Of a stretch of DNA of 64,000 nucleotides, positions 22,601-36,100 are shown in pieces. This DNA comes from Chloranthus sessilifolius (lineage: Eukaryota; Streptophyta; Magnoliopsida; Chloranthales; Chloranthaceae). The stretch lies in NCBI GenBank assembly GCA_021018995.1, contig CM037598.1, forward strand, positions 64,560,671 to 64,624,670, given 5' to 3'. The notes under the pieces are model-generated. The model was not told where the DNA came from. It saw only the letters and a program-made list of their open reading frames with translations, and made no database searches. The translations under genes and the position numbers were made by a program. Each line of letters starts with the position of its first letter. Position 1 is the first letter of the stretch.

Positions 22601-25600
22601 TATCGGACGATAATATGGCTATTTTAGGGGGTATCTGAGAAAAAGCTATTTATTGTACCGGTGAGGTCCAAAACCGATGCGTATCGGTATTGGACGATAT
22701 TTTAACCTATGGTCCAAGTCGAGTCAATACTTTGCTACGATGATGCAACTAGGGTTCATAAACTACCCTTACATATATAATATTTTCATGGGATAAAGTT
22801 TTAGAAACCCTATCTTTTTAAAAAGTATTTAAATACCCAATCTACCAACATATCTTTCCATCTTTTTCCTTATAACATATTTTTCTTCTATAAAACACAT
22901 ATTTACTAAATTACCGAGTCGGGGCAAGTCGAGTTTATCTAAGTCTTCGAGTTAACTCAACCCAGTTGACTTCGAAGTTCGAACTGGGTCGAGTTTTCAA
23001 ACCATGGTCTGGATATGAAACAAGTGAGCATAGCTTCTTTTACGAACACATTAAAAGATCATCTAAATAGAACATTTGAACCATAACCAGCTTAGTGCTG
23101 AAGGGACAATGACAAGAACTACTACATTGCAGGTTGCAAATTGGCAATGATGAAGAACAATTATAATCATCATTTATAGATATATAACCTAATCTTCAGA
23201 CATATCGACATAATGATTGTAAAATAAAGCAAGTTGTGGTACCTAAAATTAATGACTTGATATGTAAACCAGAAATGATGTTATTAGATCGATTATAAGC
23301 AGACAGGAAACTGAATTTATTGAACTGCAACATTAACAATGGTAAAAAGTGAAAGACAAAAAGATGAAGGTCATGATACATAGTTGGAAACACAATCTCA
23401 TATTTTCCGTAACTTTTATTTATCCAAACAACAAGAGAAGCAAACTTGGTAGGACAAGTTTTTACCTCATCAGCCATGTCATATTTTGCACAATCCATTG
23501 CAAGACGGGTTGCTCGGCCAATACTTTCTTTCGTCCTAGATAATGTCACAAACATAGCCTCAAAAGCTCTCCGTGCTGCATTTGCTTCAGGATTATCCAC
23601 CCATTTCTCTGAGGACTTTTGCCGATAAATTAATGGGGAGTCAAATCTTCCTTCATCCATGTTCACTGCATGTATAGCATCCTTCGGGAATGGACTGGCA
23701 TCGGGACTTCTGCTCCCAATATAAAGAATATGATGCCTATCCTCCAAAGCAGAAGTATGGTAGGTCGAGAAATTCCGAGGAGACAGTTTCTCAGAATTAT
23801 GAACCCTAGGTATTGGGGATGGACTGGACACATCATCAGAAACAGCTTTATCTTCTGAAATATTGTCAGAGAGAGAAGTAGAACGCGACAAATGTCGCTT
23901 AGCCTGAGCAGCAGCAATCAAAACCTTCATTGATGATGAGTATGAAGGAGCATCCGTATCTTGTGTTAATTTGTATTCAACTTTCTTTGCAATCTCGTAC
24001 CTACAATGGCAAGAAAAGCAACTTGGTGTTCTAAAAGGAAATGCTAATTTAAGAAATTCTGTCGAAGAATACAAAATACAACAGACACAAAGATTTTAAA
24101 AAACTATTAGAGGCACTAAATTAGAAATGTTTGAAAGCTATACAACTAATGAATAAATGCTAGGGATCAAAAGGCTTACATGTCCTCGACTCTGTTGTTC
24201 TCATCTGATGGATACCTCACTGACTCAGAAGTTTCGACCATCATGATTTCTGGAGAACCCCCATTTGTATTTGACAGCGAATCAGCATCATCAAAAGATG
24301 AGAACCCGTCAACTTCTTTAGCATTTGAAACAAAATCGGATATCTGGAGAATAGGATCAACAGTTTCATGCTCTCCATCTGACTTGTACGCTTGACAATA
24401 AGAAACCTCCCCTTTTAGGATGCCATCTGAACACTCCTCACTGGGTTTCGAACTCTCTTTTTTGGTTTCTTCCCTGCCAGGTGAAGACTCCTTCACTGCA
24501 GTTTGACTGGATATGACATTTTCCTGCTCTTCGGAATGGATAGAACACTGTTTCGGATTTGTAACAATGATCTCGGTCTCAACAATCTGACTATTACCAG
24601 ATGAACCGTCAGGTTCTTTATCAACATAATTTTCATCCTCTAGAACCATTTCTTTGCATTCCTCATGTTCCAAGTAACCGGTATCTCTCAGAAGCCGATC
24701 ACTAGGTCCTGTTTCTAGAAATTTGTTTTTTGTGGGTACTTCAGAAGTAGGAGGGGTCAATCCCATACTAAATCTATTATTTTCAAATGTGCTTACATTT
24801 TGTTCTTCTATTGGAATCCTCATGTTGCTATCCACATCGGAACACGGGAAACTTAACTCAGGAGAAGCTTTGCACCCATTACATCTAATTTTTGTTGCTT
24901 GTCGTGTTTCAATATATGTGTTGTCAGCTTCAGCTGCATTGGCAGACATCGCTTCAAGAGCACGATGAAGGCGTTTTGAAGGAGGTAAAGCAGCTTCAAC
25001 ATCCACCGAACCACCCCTCAGGTGATATTTCTTAGATTTCCAAAACAGAGGATCATTTTCGTTGAAATAAGTGCAACTGTTGGAAGGTGGTGAACAATTT
25101 GAAGCTTCCTTAGCTTCCAATGTGGTTTTATCAGCCGAGCAGAAATCATCATAGCTAAAGGATGTGGAACCAAACTCCAAAACATTCCGAGCAACCTCCT
25201 TTAAGGATTTTTCTTCTGTGTCGATGCACTCTTCAAGCTGCTTCTCCTCTGCAGATGGTTTACCCATTCGAGCCCTAGCTCGTTTTACTAACGGCAGGTG
25301 TTCATCGCCATCTGCTTTATGAAACCCTTCACTTGAATTCTCACAAGCGTTGGATGTATTTGGAAAATTTATTCTCGACCCAATATCTAAAGCTGTCTCT
25401 TTGTCCAATCTAGTGCATGTTGCTGCACCATGAGTGCCCCGCTTTCTGTTAGGTTTCCGCTTCTTCTTAAGGACAACTGCATTAGTCCGGAGGTCCACCA
25501 GTCCCCCGCTCAACTCAACACTTCTGTCCAAACACTCTGCGTCAACCTCAGGGTGTTCAATTTTGCAACTAGATTCTAGTGCACCGCCTTCATTTAGACT

Positions 25601-27060
25601 AGTGGTCTCAGATTCTATTGCTACTACTTGAGATCCAATGTCTTCACTGAAACTATTAGAAACAAAATCAGAAGAATAAACAACTGAATCTATGTCATGA
25701 CAAACTGAGGTATCAGGCGATTTCCTAATCAGTTTATTAATCCCTAAAGATTCACCCATCATTACTACATTAGGATTTTGATATTTACAAGGATCAACTT
25801 TTGATGAGCTTCTACACCTCCGAAGTGAGGGAGCCCTTCTCTCTATAACACAGCTCTGAAGTGGTGCATCTCTTGATCTCTTCCTCAAAGAAACAATAGT
25901 AGCCACAGGTGTGTGTCTAAGTTGCTTGAGAACAGACTCATTTTTAAGCGGCTCGGATATTGTTTCCGTATCATTCATATTGGAAGTTTTCAAGTCGGAA
26001 CCAGGACTTCGGTCTACGGACGTATACAGAGATTCATACAACGGATCGTTAATTGACTGTAGGTTTTTTTGTTCACTCTTCATCCATGAATTGCCACTAG
26101 AACTCTTCGAATTCTCAGCATTTGATAAAGTCCCTTCATCACCCGAATTAAGTGCATTTTCTTTGTTCTGCTTTTTTAGCTTCTCATAGCTATCAATAAT
26201 CTCATCGACTGCACGAACAAAATCAGCTCCCTTACCCTGACGTTTCATTAGCAGGGATTTCTTTTTCTCCTCTGTAAATGCTTCAACATCAGCAGGGTTG
26301 CAGAAAGCACTGCATAACACAGAACACCCATCAGCAAAGAACTTTTATAAAATTCAAAACCACAAGTCCTGAACATTGATTTTCTCTTTCTTTTTATGGG
26401 AAATGAAAATTTTGCTATAAAAGAGCAAACAAGATTCAAAAGTTGGCAGCAGGAAGTTGGCTGATGAAGAAAGCTTCACAACAGTACTGAATCATTACAC
26501 GAATAGGGATTATTTTAAGCCAGTTCCTCCATAAGAATGGCAGATACATGCGGACAAATTTTAAGCTAAAATCAAACCTGAATAAAAATAAAATGCCTAT
26601 ATTAAGGTGTAAATTTCTATATCAAAAATAGCCTGCTCGCAAATATATCATTGATCAAGCATCCTTTCTATTAATTCCTTAAGAAAAGCAACCCAAAACC
26701 ACCAACCTCAAGGTCAACAAGTCAGGCAACATCCAATCAAATTCAGAGCTACATCGGTACATCCATTTAAATGGGACTTTGAGGGTTGCAATATGATGAA
26801 TATCAGTTCACCAGTCATCGTACCAATGTTCTTAAAGTCGTTGGGAGGGTTGCAATATGATGAATATCAGTTCACCAGTCATCGTACCAATGTTCTTAAA
26901 GTCGTCGGGCAATTGGGTGGATGTTCGGGCCAAAGTCGCCAGTCTGGCGCCTCAAGATCTGGGTGGCCCCGAAGTGTGTGTCGTCGGGCAATCGGGTGGA
27001 TGTTCGAGCCAAAGTCGCCAGTCTGGCGCCTCAAGATCTGGGTGGCCCCGAAGTGTGTGC

Positions 27061-27155
<95 letters not shown>

Positions 27156-30100
27156 CATACATATATATAGTGATATACATACTTTATTTCAACATAAATG
27201 TATATAACATTCAGATCCACTTATAAGCTTTTTTTTTATTATTATCGGTAAATGCATATTGTATTGAAAAGAAGTGAGAAGCTGACAAGAACAACAACCA
27301 AGGAGATCAAAGCCCCAAGACAGGAACGAAAAGAAAAACAGAAACACCCAAAAAGGCCAAAGCAGCAGACCAGCTGCCAACATCCTATCCTGGATCTCAC
27401 AGACAATCTTCCCCTCTTAAACCATCACACCTGCGACAAACCCATAGACACGTGATATCTTTGACAGACTTGAGGATCATCCCCACCGGCCGACATTTTC
27501 TATCGAAAATGTACGCATTCCGCTCAATCCAGATGCTCCAAATGACCGTGAAGAAACCAGCCTTCCAGATCTCCCATATCTGCCCCTCCACATGACATTC
27601 GCCCATGCGAAAAACTGTTGATAGGGAGAAGCAGGGGCAACCCAGTGCATATCAAAGGATTTAAGGATGGCCTCCCAAATCTTATGGGCCAACCAGTAAT
27701 GAAAGAAAAGGTGACCCACAGTCTCTTCCTCTTGTAGGCACATAGCACAACGGTTAGGCAGATCATTCCCTCAAGCGTGAAGAGTTTTATCTTTGATCAT
27801 CGTCCACGCAAAAGATTTGACCTTGGGGGGAATACCAGCTTTCCACAGCCCCGCCCCATCGAACCTGCCTAAGGGACGGTTAGCTAACATCCGAAAATAC
27901 GACCTGACGCTGAAATTCCCACCCTTACTAGTTGTCCAAACCTGAGTGTCCCTTCTATGTGGATTTCTGCTCAGCTCATATAGAAGTGCCAGCAGTCGCA
28001 TGAAAGGGGACATCTCCTCGTCTCTCAGGAGTCTACGGGTGACGACCCACAGCAACCCCCCCCCTCAAATTCAGAGAAGAAGCTAGCCACCACTCCAAGA
28101 GGGTTTCTCGAAATGTTGAAAATTGTCGGGAATGGGTCTTTGAGGGGTCTACTCTCATCCCATGCGTCTTCCCAAAACCGAATCCTCGTCATCGCCCCAA
28201 CTGAAACAAATCCATCTGGAGTAATACTCCCATGTTCCGCAAACGCCTTTCCACCACGCTGAGAAGTCGTTACTAATAGCAACGTTGATCCCCCAGTTGC
28301 CACCAATCTGACCATTTTTTTCCGCCAGCACAGTTCACTATAGGCTATCCCTTTTCCGTTCGAACCAGCCCTTCATAACCATTTTCCCAACTTACCCATT
28401 AGAGCTTTCGGATCCCGAGACCACCACACCTGATTGGGAGTTAGCAAGTGTCCCACTTCACGAGATGGAACCATTTATCCAGACCCGATCCCTCCCATAA
28501 GAAGTTCCTTTGTATTTGTTCGAGTCTGTGGATTACTCCCACAGGACATTTGAACATAGACATATAAAAGATTGGTAGACTAGATAAAACAGATTTCACC
28601 AATAGGAGCCAACCCCCACTGCCGAGAAGTTTACCCTTCCACGAGGACATCTTTAGCTCAAACCTCAGAATGATCGGTTCCCAGTCTTTTGTCAAGGGTT
28701 TCTCAGACCAAGAGGGAGGCCCAAATACACAATCGGGAGTTTCTCCACCCCACAATTCATAGTCTTAGCTAAATCGGCCAGCAGCTGATCCCCAATCCCA
28801 ATGCCAATGATCACAGACTGGTGTAAATTGATACGCTATCCCGACACAGCCTCATATATGGACAGAACTTCCGACAAAGACCTGAACTCATCCACCTCTG
28901 CCTTAACGAAAAAGATGGTGTCGTCTGCATATTGCATGTGTGAAATGTGCCGACCATGTGAGCCAACTTGGATACCGGAAAAGAGTTGTAGCTATCTCAC
29001 GAGCAAAATGACGCTTGCTAAAGCCTCGCCGACCATATTGAACAAAAATGGGGAGAGGGGGTCGCCCTGTCTAATTCCTCTAGAGCTTCTGGAGTATCCC
29101 ACTGGTGACCCATTAATTAAGACCAAAAACCATGCCGAAGAGTAGGCATGTAGTATCCCACTGCTAAAACCTCATCAATTGTATGATTCAAATCCACTTA
29201 TAGGCATGTTTCTTTGGGCTAAGACATGTTTCAATGATAGATTGCCAGTTGGACAATTTAGATTGATCACAAATGTTCACCACATGGCATAAAAGTCTTA
29301 AATTTAGTGGTATAAGATCCTTTAAACACCATTATGGTGTTTAAATGCCGGTAATGAGCCATTATCCCTAGGATATAAGGGCTTTAAAGTTTAAGGGTCG
29401 TCGACGGGTCGGGTTGGATGGTGTCCAATAAAATAATGACATATGCCCGACCTTTTAATAATTCGACCCGGCCCTGTAAAAGCACGTTAATTTATAAATC
29501 GCCCCGCCCTGACTTTAAAACCCCCAAGCGGCCGCCCGAGCCGCTAGGGCGACTGCCCCAAGCTCGTTCCACGCGAGAAGCCACCCCCGCCTTTAAGAAC
29601 ACTGCATAGTACTACATTTTTATTTACACCATGATTGGGATTTCCCACAGAAATTCAATGAACTGGACTATTATTACACCCAAAGTGACCAAATATGAGT
29701 ATGGGTTTAAGACAGTGAGCGAGAAAGTCGAAACAAAGGGGGAAAAGATAGAAAGTTCAAAAAAATGTAAAATACGGAAGACAAAAAAAAAACGAAATTT
29801 CTGGAAAATAAAAAAAGAGAATATTAAAAAATAATTAAAACAGTTTTTAACAATACCAAAAAATACAAGAAAAAACATTTAATACGTGAAAAACGTGTAT
29901 TATATGAAAATAAGTATTTTATTCAAAAATACAAGTATTATACGTGTTTAGTACGTTGTGGCAACAAAAACGCGTATTATATGCATATTTTTCAAGAAAA
30001 GCCGTATTTTGTCACAATGATTACACCGATTGCAAGATCCTATGAAAAATTCAATGAACTAGCTGCTAATGTGATGGTTCCGTGTACCTTCGCACTACCC

Positions 30101-33100
30101 CTACACACTCATCTTTCGCATCAAATCTCGATAATGATCACCAAAGAAAACAAACAAAGCAAAAGTAGCCGCATAGTGGAAGCCTTCCACTATGTGGTTT
30201 GGGAGCCCAAACCGAATAGTAGAATTAAGTTGAGAACCATAAGACAATTTTACGCAATGAGCGTTCACATAACCACCTTGGGTGAATAATATCACGTTTT
30301 AGTCAAAACCATAAAGCAATTAGAAGCTAAACAAACAAGTGAAACCAGAAGCAGATTAAGACTTGCCTTTAAACGGCAGATACATGGGTCCCCCAGAAAT
30401 ATTTCATTAGAGGGTCTTCTGAATATATATGTAAGGAATTTTACTCAACGAAAAGAATAGATACAAGAGACCAGAAAAAACCCTCAAAAAATTGATTTAT
30501 GCCCTACGTATGAAAGTGTTACACCAATGTCAAGTTTAAGCCCAATTGAAGACTCCACCATGTATGCGCCAAATAGGGCCATAGGCCATCACTTTAAGTG
30601 GTTGGGTGATGTAACATGTATAGAAGAAATATTCATTACCTTGTCCATCTCTTAGGGGTCATCTTTATACAATTTGAATTTTTTGTACAGCAATACTTCA
30701 GTTTTCAGATCTCCGATGGACATGTCCAGACCTTTGTAACAAAATACGGCATTTTTTGCCACAACGTACTAAAAAAGTAATTTTCATATAATATGCATTT
30801 TTCGCATATTAATCATTTTTGCCTCGTATTTTATTAGTAATTTGAAATTTTTATTTTAAGACTTTAAAAAATTAATTATATTATCTCGATTTTTTCCCAA
30901 TTTTTCCGGGTTTTTTTCCCGTCTTCCATATTTTACAATTTTTTTACCTTTCGATTTTTTCACATTTTTTCCTGTATTTTGCCTTTTTCTTACTTTCTCC
31001 TCACTGTACTAAACCCATACCTGTAATTTGTCACTGTGGTCCAAACCATCCCAAACGGCATTGCTTAATTTTCTCTTTCATTGGAGTCACCCTTAATCTT
31101 CCTCTTATGTACTCATTCCTAATTCTATTTTCCTGCATTACTCCACGCACCTATCACAGCATACACGCCAGCCATGTGTACTCTATCTTCTTGTCAGTTC
31201 TTCATAGCCCAACACTCTCTAGCATACAATAATGTAAGTCGTCTTACTATCAACTTATAAAAATGTCCCTTCAATCACATTAACACTCATTGATCACACA
31301 ACACCCCACATCCTAGTCCCCACTTCAATCACCCCGTATTCACCATATTAGAGGTCCCCCTCAAACAGAATGCCAACTGTACACTAGCACTTAGTTTTCT
31401 ATTTTGGCTAAAACATCTCTCCTACTCCTATGTTCGCTAAACTTGCAGTACATTTGTTTTCTTCATTCTGCAATTTTCTTTAAATTATAAATCCTTTCTA
31501 CATGGTTCCAACTAATCACTTACTTGTTTTCTTGTCTGGCCAATTAACACCACATCGTCAACAAACACCATGGAAACCCCTCTTGTATTATTCAGTTGTC
31601 AATTCATCCATTAGAAATGCAAACAAATAGGGACTCAACGTAGTCTGGCCAATTGGGAACTTGTCGTCTCTCTACATGCAATTTTTACACTCCCTTTCGG
31701 CAAGCCTTGCATAATCTCAATATGTTAATTAGGAACGTATTTTCTTTATATCCACCAGATATTTCTCACTAGGCCTTCTCCAAATCAATAAAATCATTTT
31801 AATCTTTTCCTCCTCACTCTAAACTTTCTCATAAGTCTCCTCATTCAGAAAATGGCTTCACTTACTATATTTTTTTTTTATAACCTGGGCTGGGCCTCTT
31901 AGAACACCTCAATAATCCAAAGGGCACGTGTGAGCCCACATTAGAACATGCCAGGTCAGCACGGGATATAAATCCCTAGGGTGGCTTGAGAGGTAAGGGA
32001 GGGGGGAAGGATGGAACGCAATTTCTGATCTTCCTGCCACTGATTCTCAAAAATATTTGATGCACGTCTTACACACTACTTTATCTCCTAAAATTTCACA
32101 GTACAACTTATAAGTTTAATACCTCAAAAGTTTCGACAATTCAAGATATCTCTTTTACTGTTATAATAATTTTTTACTGTTATAATAAGGGGCCATGGTG
32201 CTCTTATCTATTCCTCAAACATATTTCCTGTCCTCAATATCTTGTTGAACCATATGCTCAACCAAACAAGCCTCCTCTCCACCCCACAAAATTTACAATT
32301 GTATGGTATCCCATCTTGTCCTAATGCTCTCCAATTTCTTCATTTCTGTCGAAGTTTTTATTTCTAATTCAAATACTAAGATCTTCATCTACTTCTCTCA
32401 CATACGCCAAATTTAACTAACCTTCAAAAGGCTTTTTTCATTCATTATATAGTCACAAAGCCAGGATACGGCAATAATTCGGCAAGGGATCAATTTGACA
32501 AAATTAGGGGAAAATTTATATATATCTCAAATTGTTCATGACAAAAAATCTCAGGAACATCATCTATTTAAATTTCACTTATAGGCAGCACCATCTATTG
32601 AAGTCTCAGGCAGCACCTACAATAGAATGGAATTAGATTTTCTGTCAAAAATTTTCCTCCAAAGAAAAATTAAAATTCAGACCCAAATAAATGCAAGAAG
32701 AAGATGACTGAGCTCATTCTTCTCACCCATACCAAAAAATCCATAGTTGAGAAGACTGAAAGAGTAAAAGAAGAAGAAGACTAGCTATGTCTTCTCAGTC
32801 GTGCAAAAGATACACAATTGAGGACTGAGCGAAGGAGGAGAAGGGAAACGAGAAGTAGGAGAAAGGGGAGAGAAGAAAGGAGGGAGGACTGAGGAGGAAG
32901 GAAGAAGGAAGGAGGAAGAAAGAAGTAGAAAAATACATACCCCACTGTCGTCGTCATCGTCGTTGTCATTAGGGCACAAATGGAAGAGGGTCGAGAGTTA
33001 GAGCAGAGATTGAGAGACGAAGAGCATTGAGATATACGGCTCTCGCCCTTTAATTTAAGTAAGCCTTTCATCAGGCGGGGAAAAAAACATAGCGACCTCA

Positions 33101-36100
33101 CAAAAATTCATCTCTATCGAAGTTTTTATTTCTAGTTCAAATACTTGGATAATCATCTAGTGATTTAGTTCCAAACTTCGTCTACTCCCCTCACATACTC
33201 GGAATTTAATTAACCTTCAAACTGCTTTTCTTATTCTTCATTATATATTCACAAAGTAGGGATATGGCTACAATCCGGTAAGGGATCACTTCGGGAAAAT
33301 TCGATAAAATTAGGGGATAAATACATTTTATATATATATCGTAAGATATCTAAAATCGTTCATGAAAAAATATCTCAGGCACATCATCTATTCAAATTTC
33401 ACTTATGGACAGCACCATTTATTTAAGTCTCGGGTAGCACCATTAATAGAATGTAATTAGATTTCTGTCAAAATTTTCTTCCTTAGGAAAATTAAAATTC
33501 AGACCCAAATAAATGCAAGGAGAAGAATGAGCTCATTTTCCTCACTCGTGCAAAAAAATGCAGACAGATTTGGTGGGTTATCTCTTGATTCAACCACCTT
33601 AGTCGACCAATTCTTAGCCTTCACACAGGTTTTGCTAGTTTTATGTCATAAAATAGTAATCTCTTAGTAGCCATTGTGAGTTTATTGCATCCAGATGTCA
33701 ACAAGGCTCTTCCAAAGCTCGATAATCATCATCCCGTGGTAACCGTGTGAAGATTAACAAGCTAATTTGCTTGATAATCCTGTGTGAAGATTATCAAGTT
33801 CTAAATAGTTTTATTTGGTAATTTCTATGATCTTGTTGGATTAATCAAGGGCATCACCATCATAAAATTATCAACCTTATCACAGCTGACTTCCACAGAA
33901 GTCAAAGCCCAAAAAATAATCTAAAGTCATCTTTTGAGAGATTAATGGAGTCAAAGGCTAATTTTTGAAGAATTTAGGGGCGACTTTATCTTACAATTCA
34001 ATTCTATCCAATGTTCTTAAAATAGTCGGGCGGGTTCGGGCGGAAATCGTTGGGCGGCGTTCGAGCAGAAATCGTTGGGCGGCGCCCAAGCGGCTGCTAT
34101 ATATATATGCCACTTGCCAAAAAAAAGAGTTGTGTTCACTGCTCAATTGTAGAAAAAAAAAGTGTTGTGCAAGATCATAAAAAACTGAGGAAGAAGAAGA
34201 AAAACAAAGGAGGAAGAAGAAGAAAATTAAGGAAGAAGAAGAAAAAAAACTGAGGAAAAAAAAGAAAAACAGAAGAAGAAGAAGAAGAAGAAGAAGAAGA
34301 AGAAGAAGGGAAAAAAAAATGAGGAAGAGGAAGAAAAACGGATGAAGAAGGGTTATTTGCACCCCTTTTCACCTTACAACTTAGGGTGGGTTATTTGCGT
34401 TATTTGCGCCCAATTTATAACTTAGGTTGTGTTAATTGCACCCAAGAAGGGTTATTTGTTTATTTGCCCTCAATTTGTAACTTAGTGTGGCGTTAATTGC
34501 ACCCTAGAACACCCACATTTTTCTTGGGTACCTCTATTTGCGCCAAAGTTAGAGACACCTTGAAAACCATTGATTACTTCGAATCAGATGATAGTGATCT
34601 TGTTTCAGCCCAATCTCCCACACACTAGAACTTGAGATCATGGCGCATCAATCATACGGTCAGTGCTTGATTCCATGTGTCAAAGATCCCCAAAAAATGG
34701 TCCTTCAATCATGACACACATCACGCTCAAACGTGATTATATAAATTTAGGGTCATTTTATGGGAATTTGTGACACATGGAATAAAAACTGATCGTCTGA
34801 TAGATGTACCATGATCTCAAGATCTATTGCGTGGAATATCGGGATGAAACTCGACCTTCGTCATATGATCTGATGCCATCAATGGTCTTCACATGTCCCT
34901 AAAATACCAAGTCTCTCTTTAAAGTCGGTGCAAGGGCCCTCTTAAAATTTGCCAAGTAATAGTTCCCGAGAAAAAAAGAAATTTAAAAAAAAATAACAAA
35001 ATTTAAAAATTGAGGATCAAGGCGGGCGGCGGGCCTCAATCCATTCTCGCCTTTGGGACGCCCTAAATCAGTGCCCGAGGGCCCAAACGGCCCAAGCAAC
35101 CGCTCGTCCCAAATCTGATCCGCCCCGGGGGACGCTCCGGCCTAAATCGGGGCTCTCGGGGGATCGAACCGCCTACCCCGAGCGACTTTCAGTACACTGA
35201 TTCTATCAAAAGCTAATTTTGATAAATTAACAGGATAAAAGTTAACTTTCAATGGGATTAAACTGTTAAAAGCTAAAAGCTAATTATAAATGTGAGCGCT
35301 GCCTAACTTTTGACTTTTCGTATATATGAGAAAAAAGGACTATTTTTCCCTTGTTATTTAAGCCCCGCCAAGGCCATCGCCTAAGCCCTGCCTAGTGCGT
35401 TTAACAACGCTAGTACCCATTTAATAATAAACCTTAATCCTTCTAAGTTTTAATACACATTATCACTGATTTATTTGTTCAAATTAAAAGCTTAAAACCG
35501 AAACAAGAATGCTAAAAAAATTGAATTTTGAAAGTAATAACATCAGAATAAAGTCCTAGGTATAAGTTACACAATCTAGAATGTCAAGAGTGTCAAAGCC
35601 TCAAAGATTGTATCATGCGCAAATAATATGCAAACACTTGAATATGACTTATTTTTTATTAAATAAGAGTCATAATTTCATGAAAGAAAACAAACTAACA
35701 GAGGAGGATATAGGGAGTTAGAGCGAGAAGCTTTCCCAAGAAAAAAGAAATGATGAAATAAAAGGGGCAGAAAAGGTGTTTTTTTTGTTAAATAAGAAAC
35801 AAGGCAAACTAACAAAAACACACTAGAATATCATAAAGGTGCAAATGAGAGGGTCCCTTAAGGGGTCTAATTTGTTCCCACTCAAGCAGGAATGCAGGAT
35901 ATCAGCCACCGACACCCCCTCACCCAAAACTGAAATGCACCACCAAGAAAGGTCACGATTGTATCAGCGGTGAACTTGAGAGTCTAAAACCTCTTTTCTA
36001 AGATTCATTCATTCCTGTCCTTCCAGATTTTTCAGAAAATTGCCATTGGCAATACATTCCAAATGAGGTTTAAACTCCCGTCCAACAGGTTCTCTGGCCA

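Larger units (their letters stand above)
17211..22711 (-). mobile_element. hAT element B (5,501 bp) with 8-bp target duplication
   Basis: The ends are CATGGATCAAAAAACCGG and, inverted, CATAGGTTAAAATATCGTCC. ACCGATAC-type subterminal motifs are shared near both ends. The flanks GTCCGAGT (17203-17210) and GTCCAAGT (22712-22719) match 7 of 8. The element contains a DUF659-type transposase (minus), a later MITE at 20485-20878 and an 0.8-kb block of CACATGTG-type repeats. Many GGACGATA/TATCGTCC motifs occupy both ends. Confidence 0.9.
17131..23006. mobile_element. Outer hAT MITE (about 0.37 kb of its own sequence) split by a 5.5-kb hAT
   Basis: The ends CATAGTTCTAAAACTCGG and, inverted, CATGGTTTGAAAACTCGA agree at 13 of the first 16 positions. 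The flanks GTCTAGAT (17123-17130) and GTCTGGAT (23007-23014) match 7 of 8. Its own sequence is 17131-17210 plus 22720-23006. Everything between is the inner hAT and one copy of that element's target duplication. Confidence 0.88.
11142..23465 (-). other. HUA2 intron 4 (12,324 nt)
   Basis: The donor is GATGAG|GTAAAA and the acceptor is ATTTAG|GTTG. It holds an hAT relative, several MITEs, a plastid ycf2 fragment and a nested pair of hAT elements. Parts without recognisable content are 11142-11885, 16826-17122 and 23015-23465. Confidence 0.93.
34009..35199. mobile_element. Non-autonomous hAT, family S (1,191 bp), perfect 8-bp target duplication
   Basis: The ends CAATGTTCTTAAAATAGTCG and, inverted, CAGTGTACTGAAAGTCGC are hAT-type. 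The flanks ATTCTATC at 34001-34008 and 35200-35207 are identical. The interior holds a GAA-rich microsatellite (34190-34345), repeated TTATTTGCACCC phrases (34348-34560), a palindromic MITE (34525-34950) and GC-rich subterminal DNA on both sides. It has no transposase. Confidence 0.93.

Noticed and set aside
24180-26309. Intronless stand-alone gene starting at the first Met in this exon
   Set aside because: The upstream bases of that frame are a splice acceptor, and exons 1-2 supply the PWWP start in the correct phase.
26793-27226. Open frames with long Ile-Tyr, Cys-Val or Thr-His runs
   Set aside because: Translations of the (TA)n(TG)n microsatellite and adjacent tandem duplications.
32781-33101. 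Ser/Leu/Pro-rich 106-codon minus-strand frame
   Set aside because: Encoded by a purine-rich spacer between two direct repeats; no family and low complexity.
34175-34372. Poly-Ser/Phe frame
   Set aside because: Product of the GAA microsatellite.
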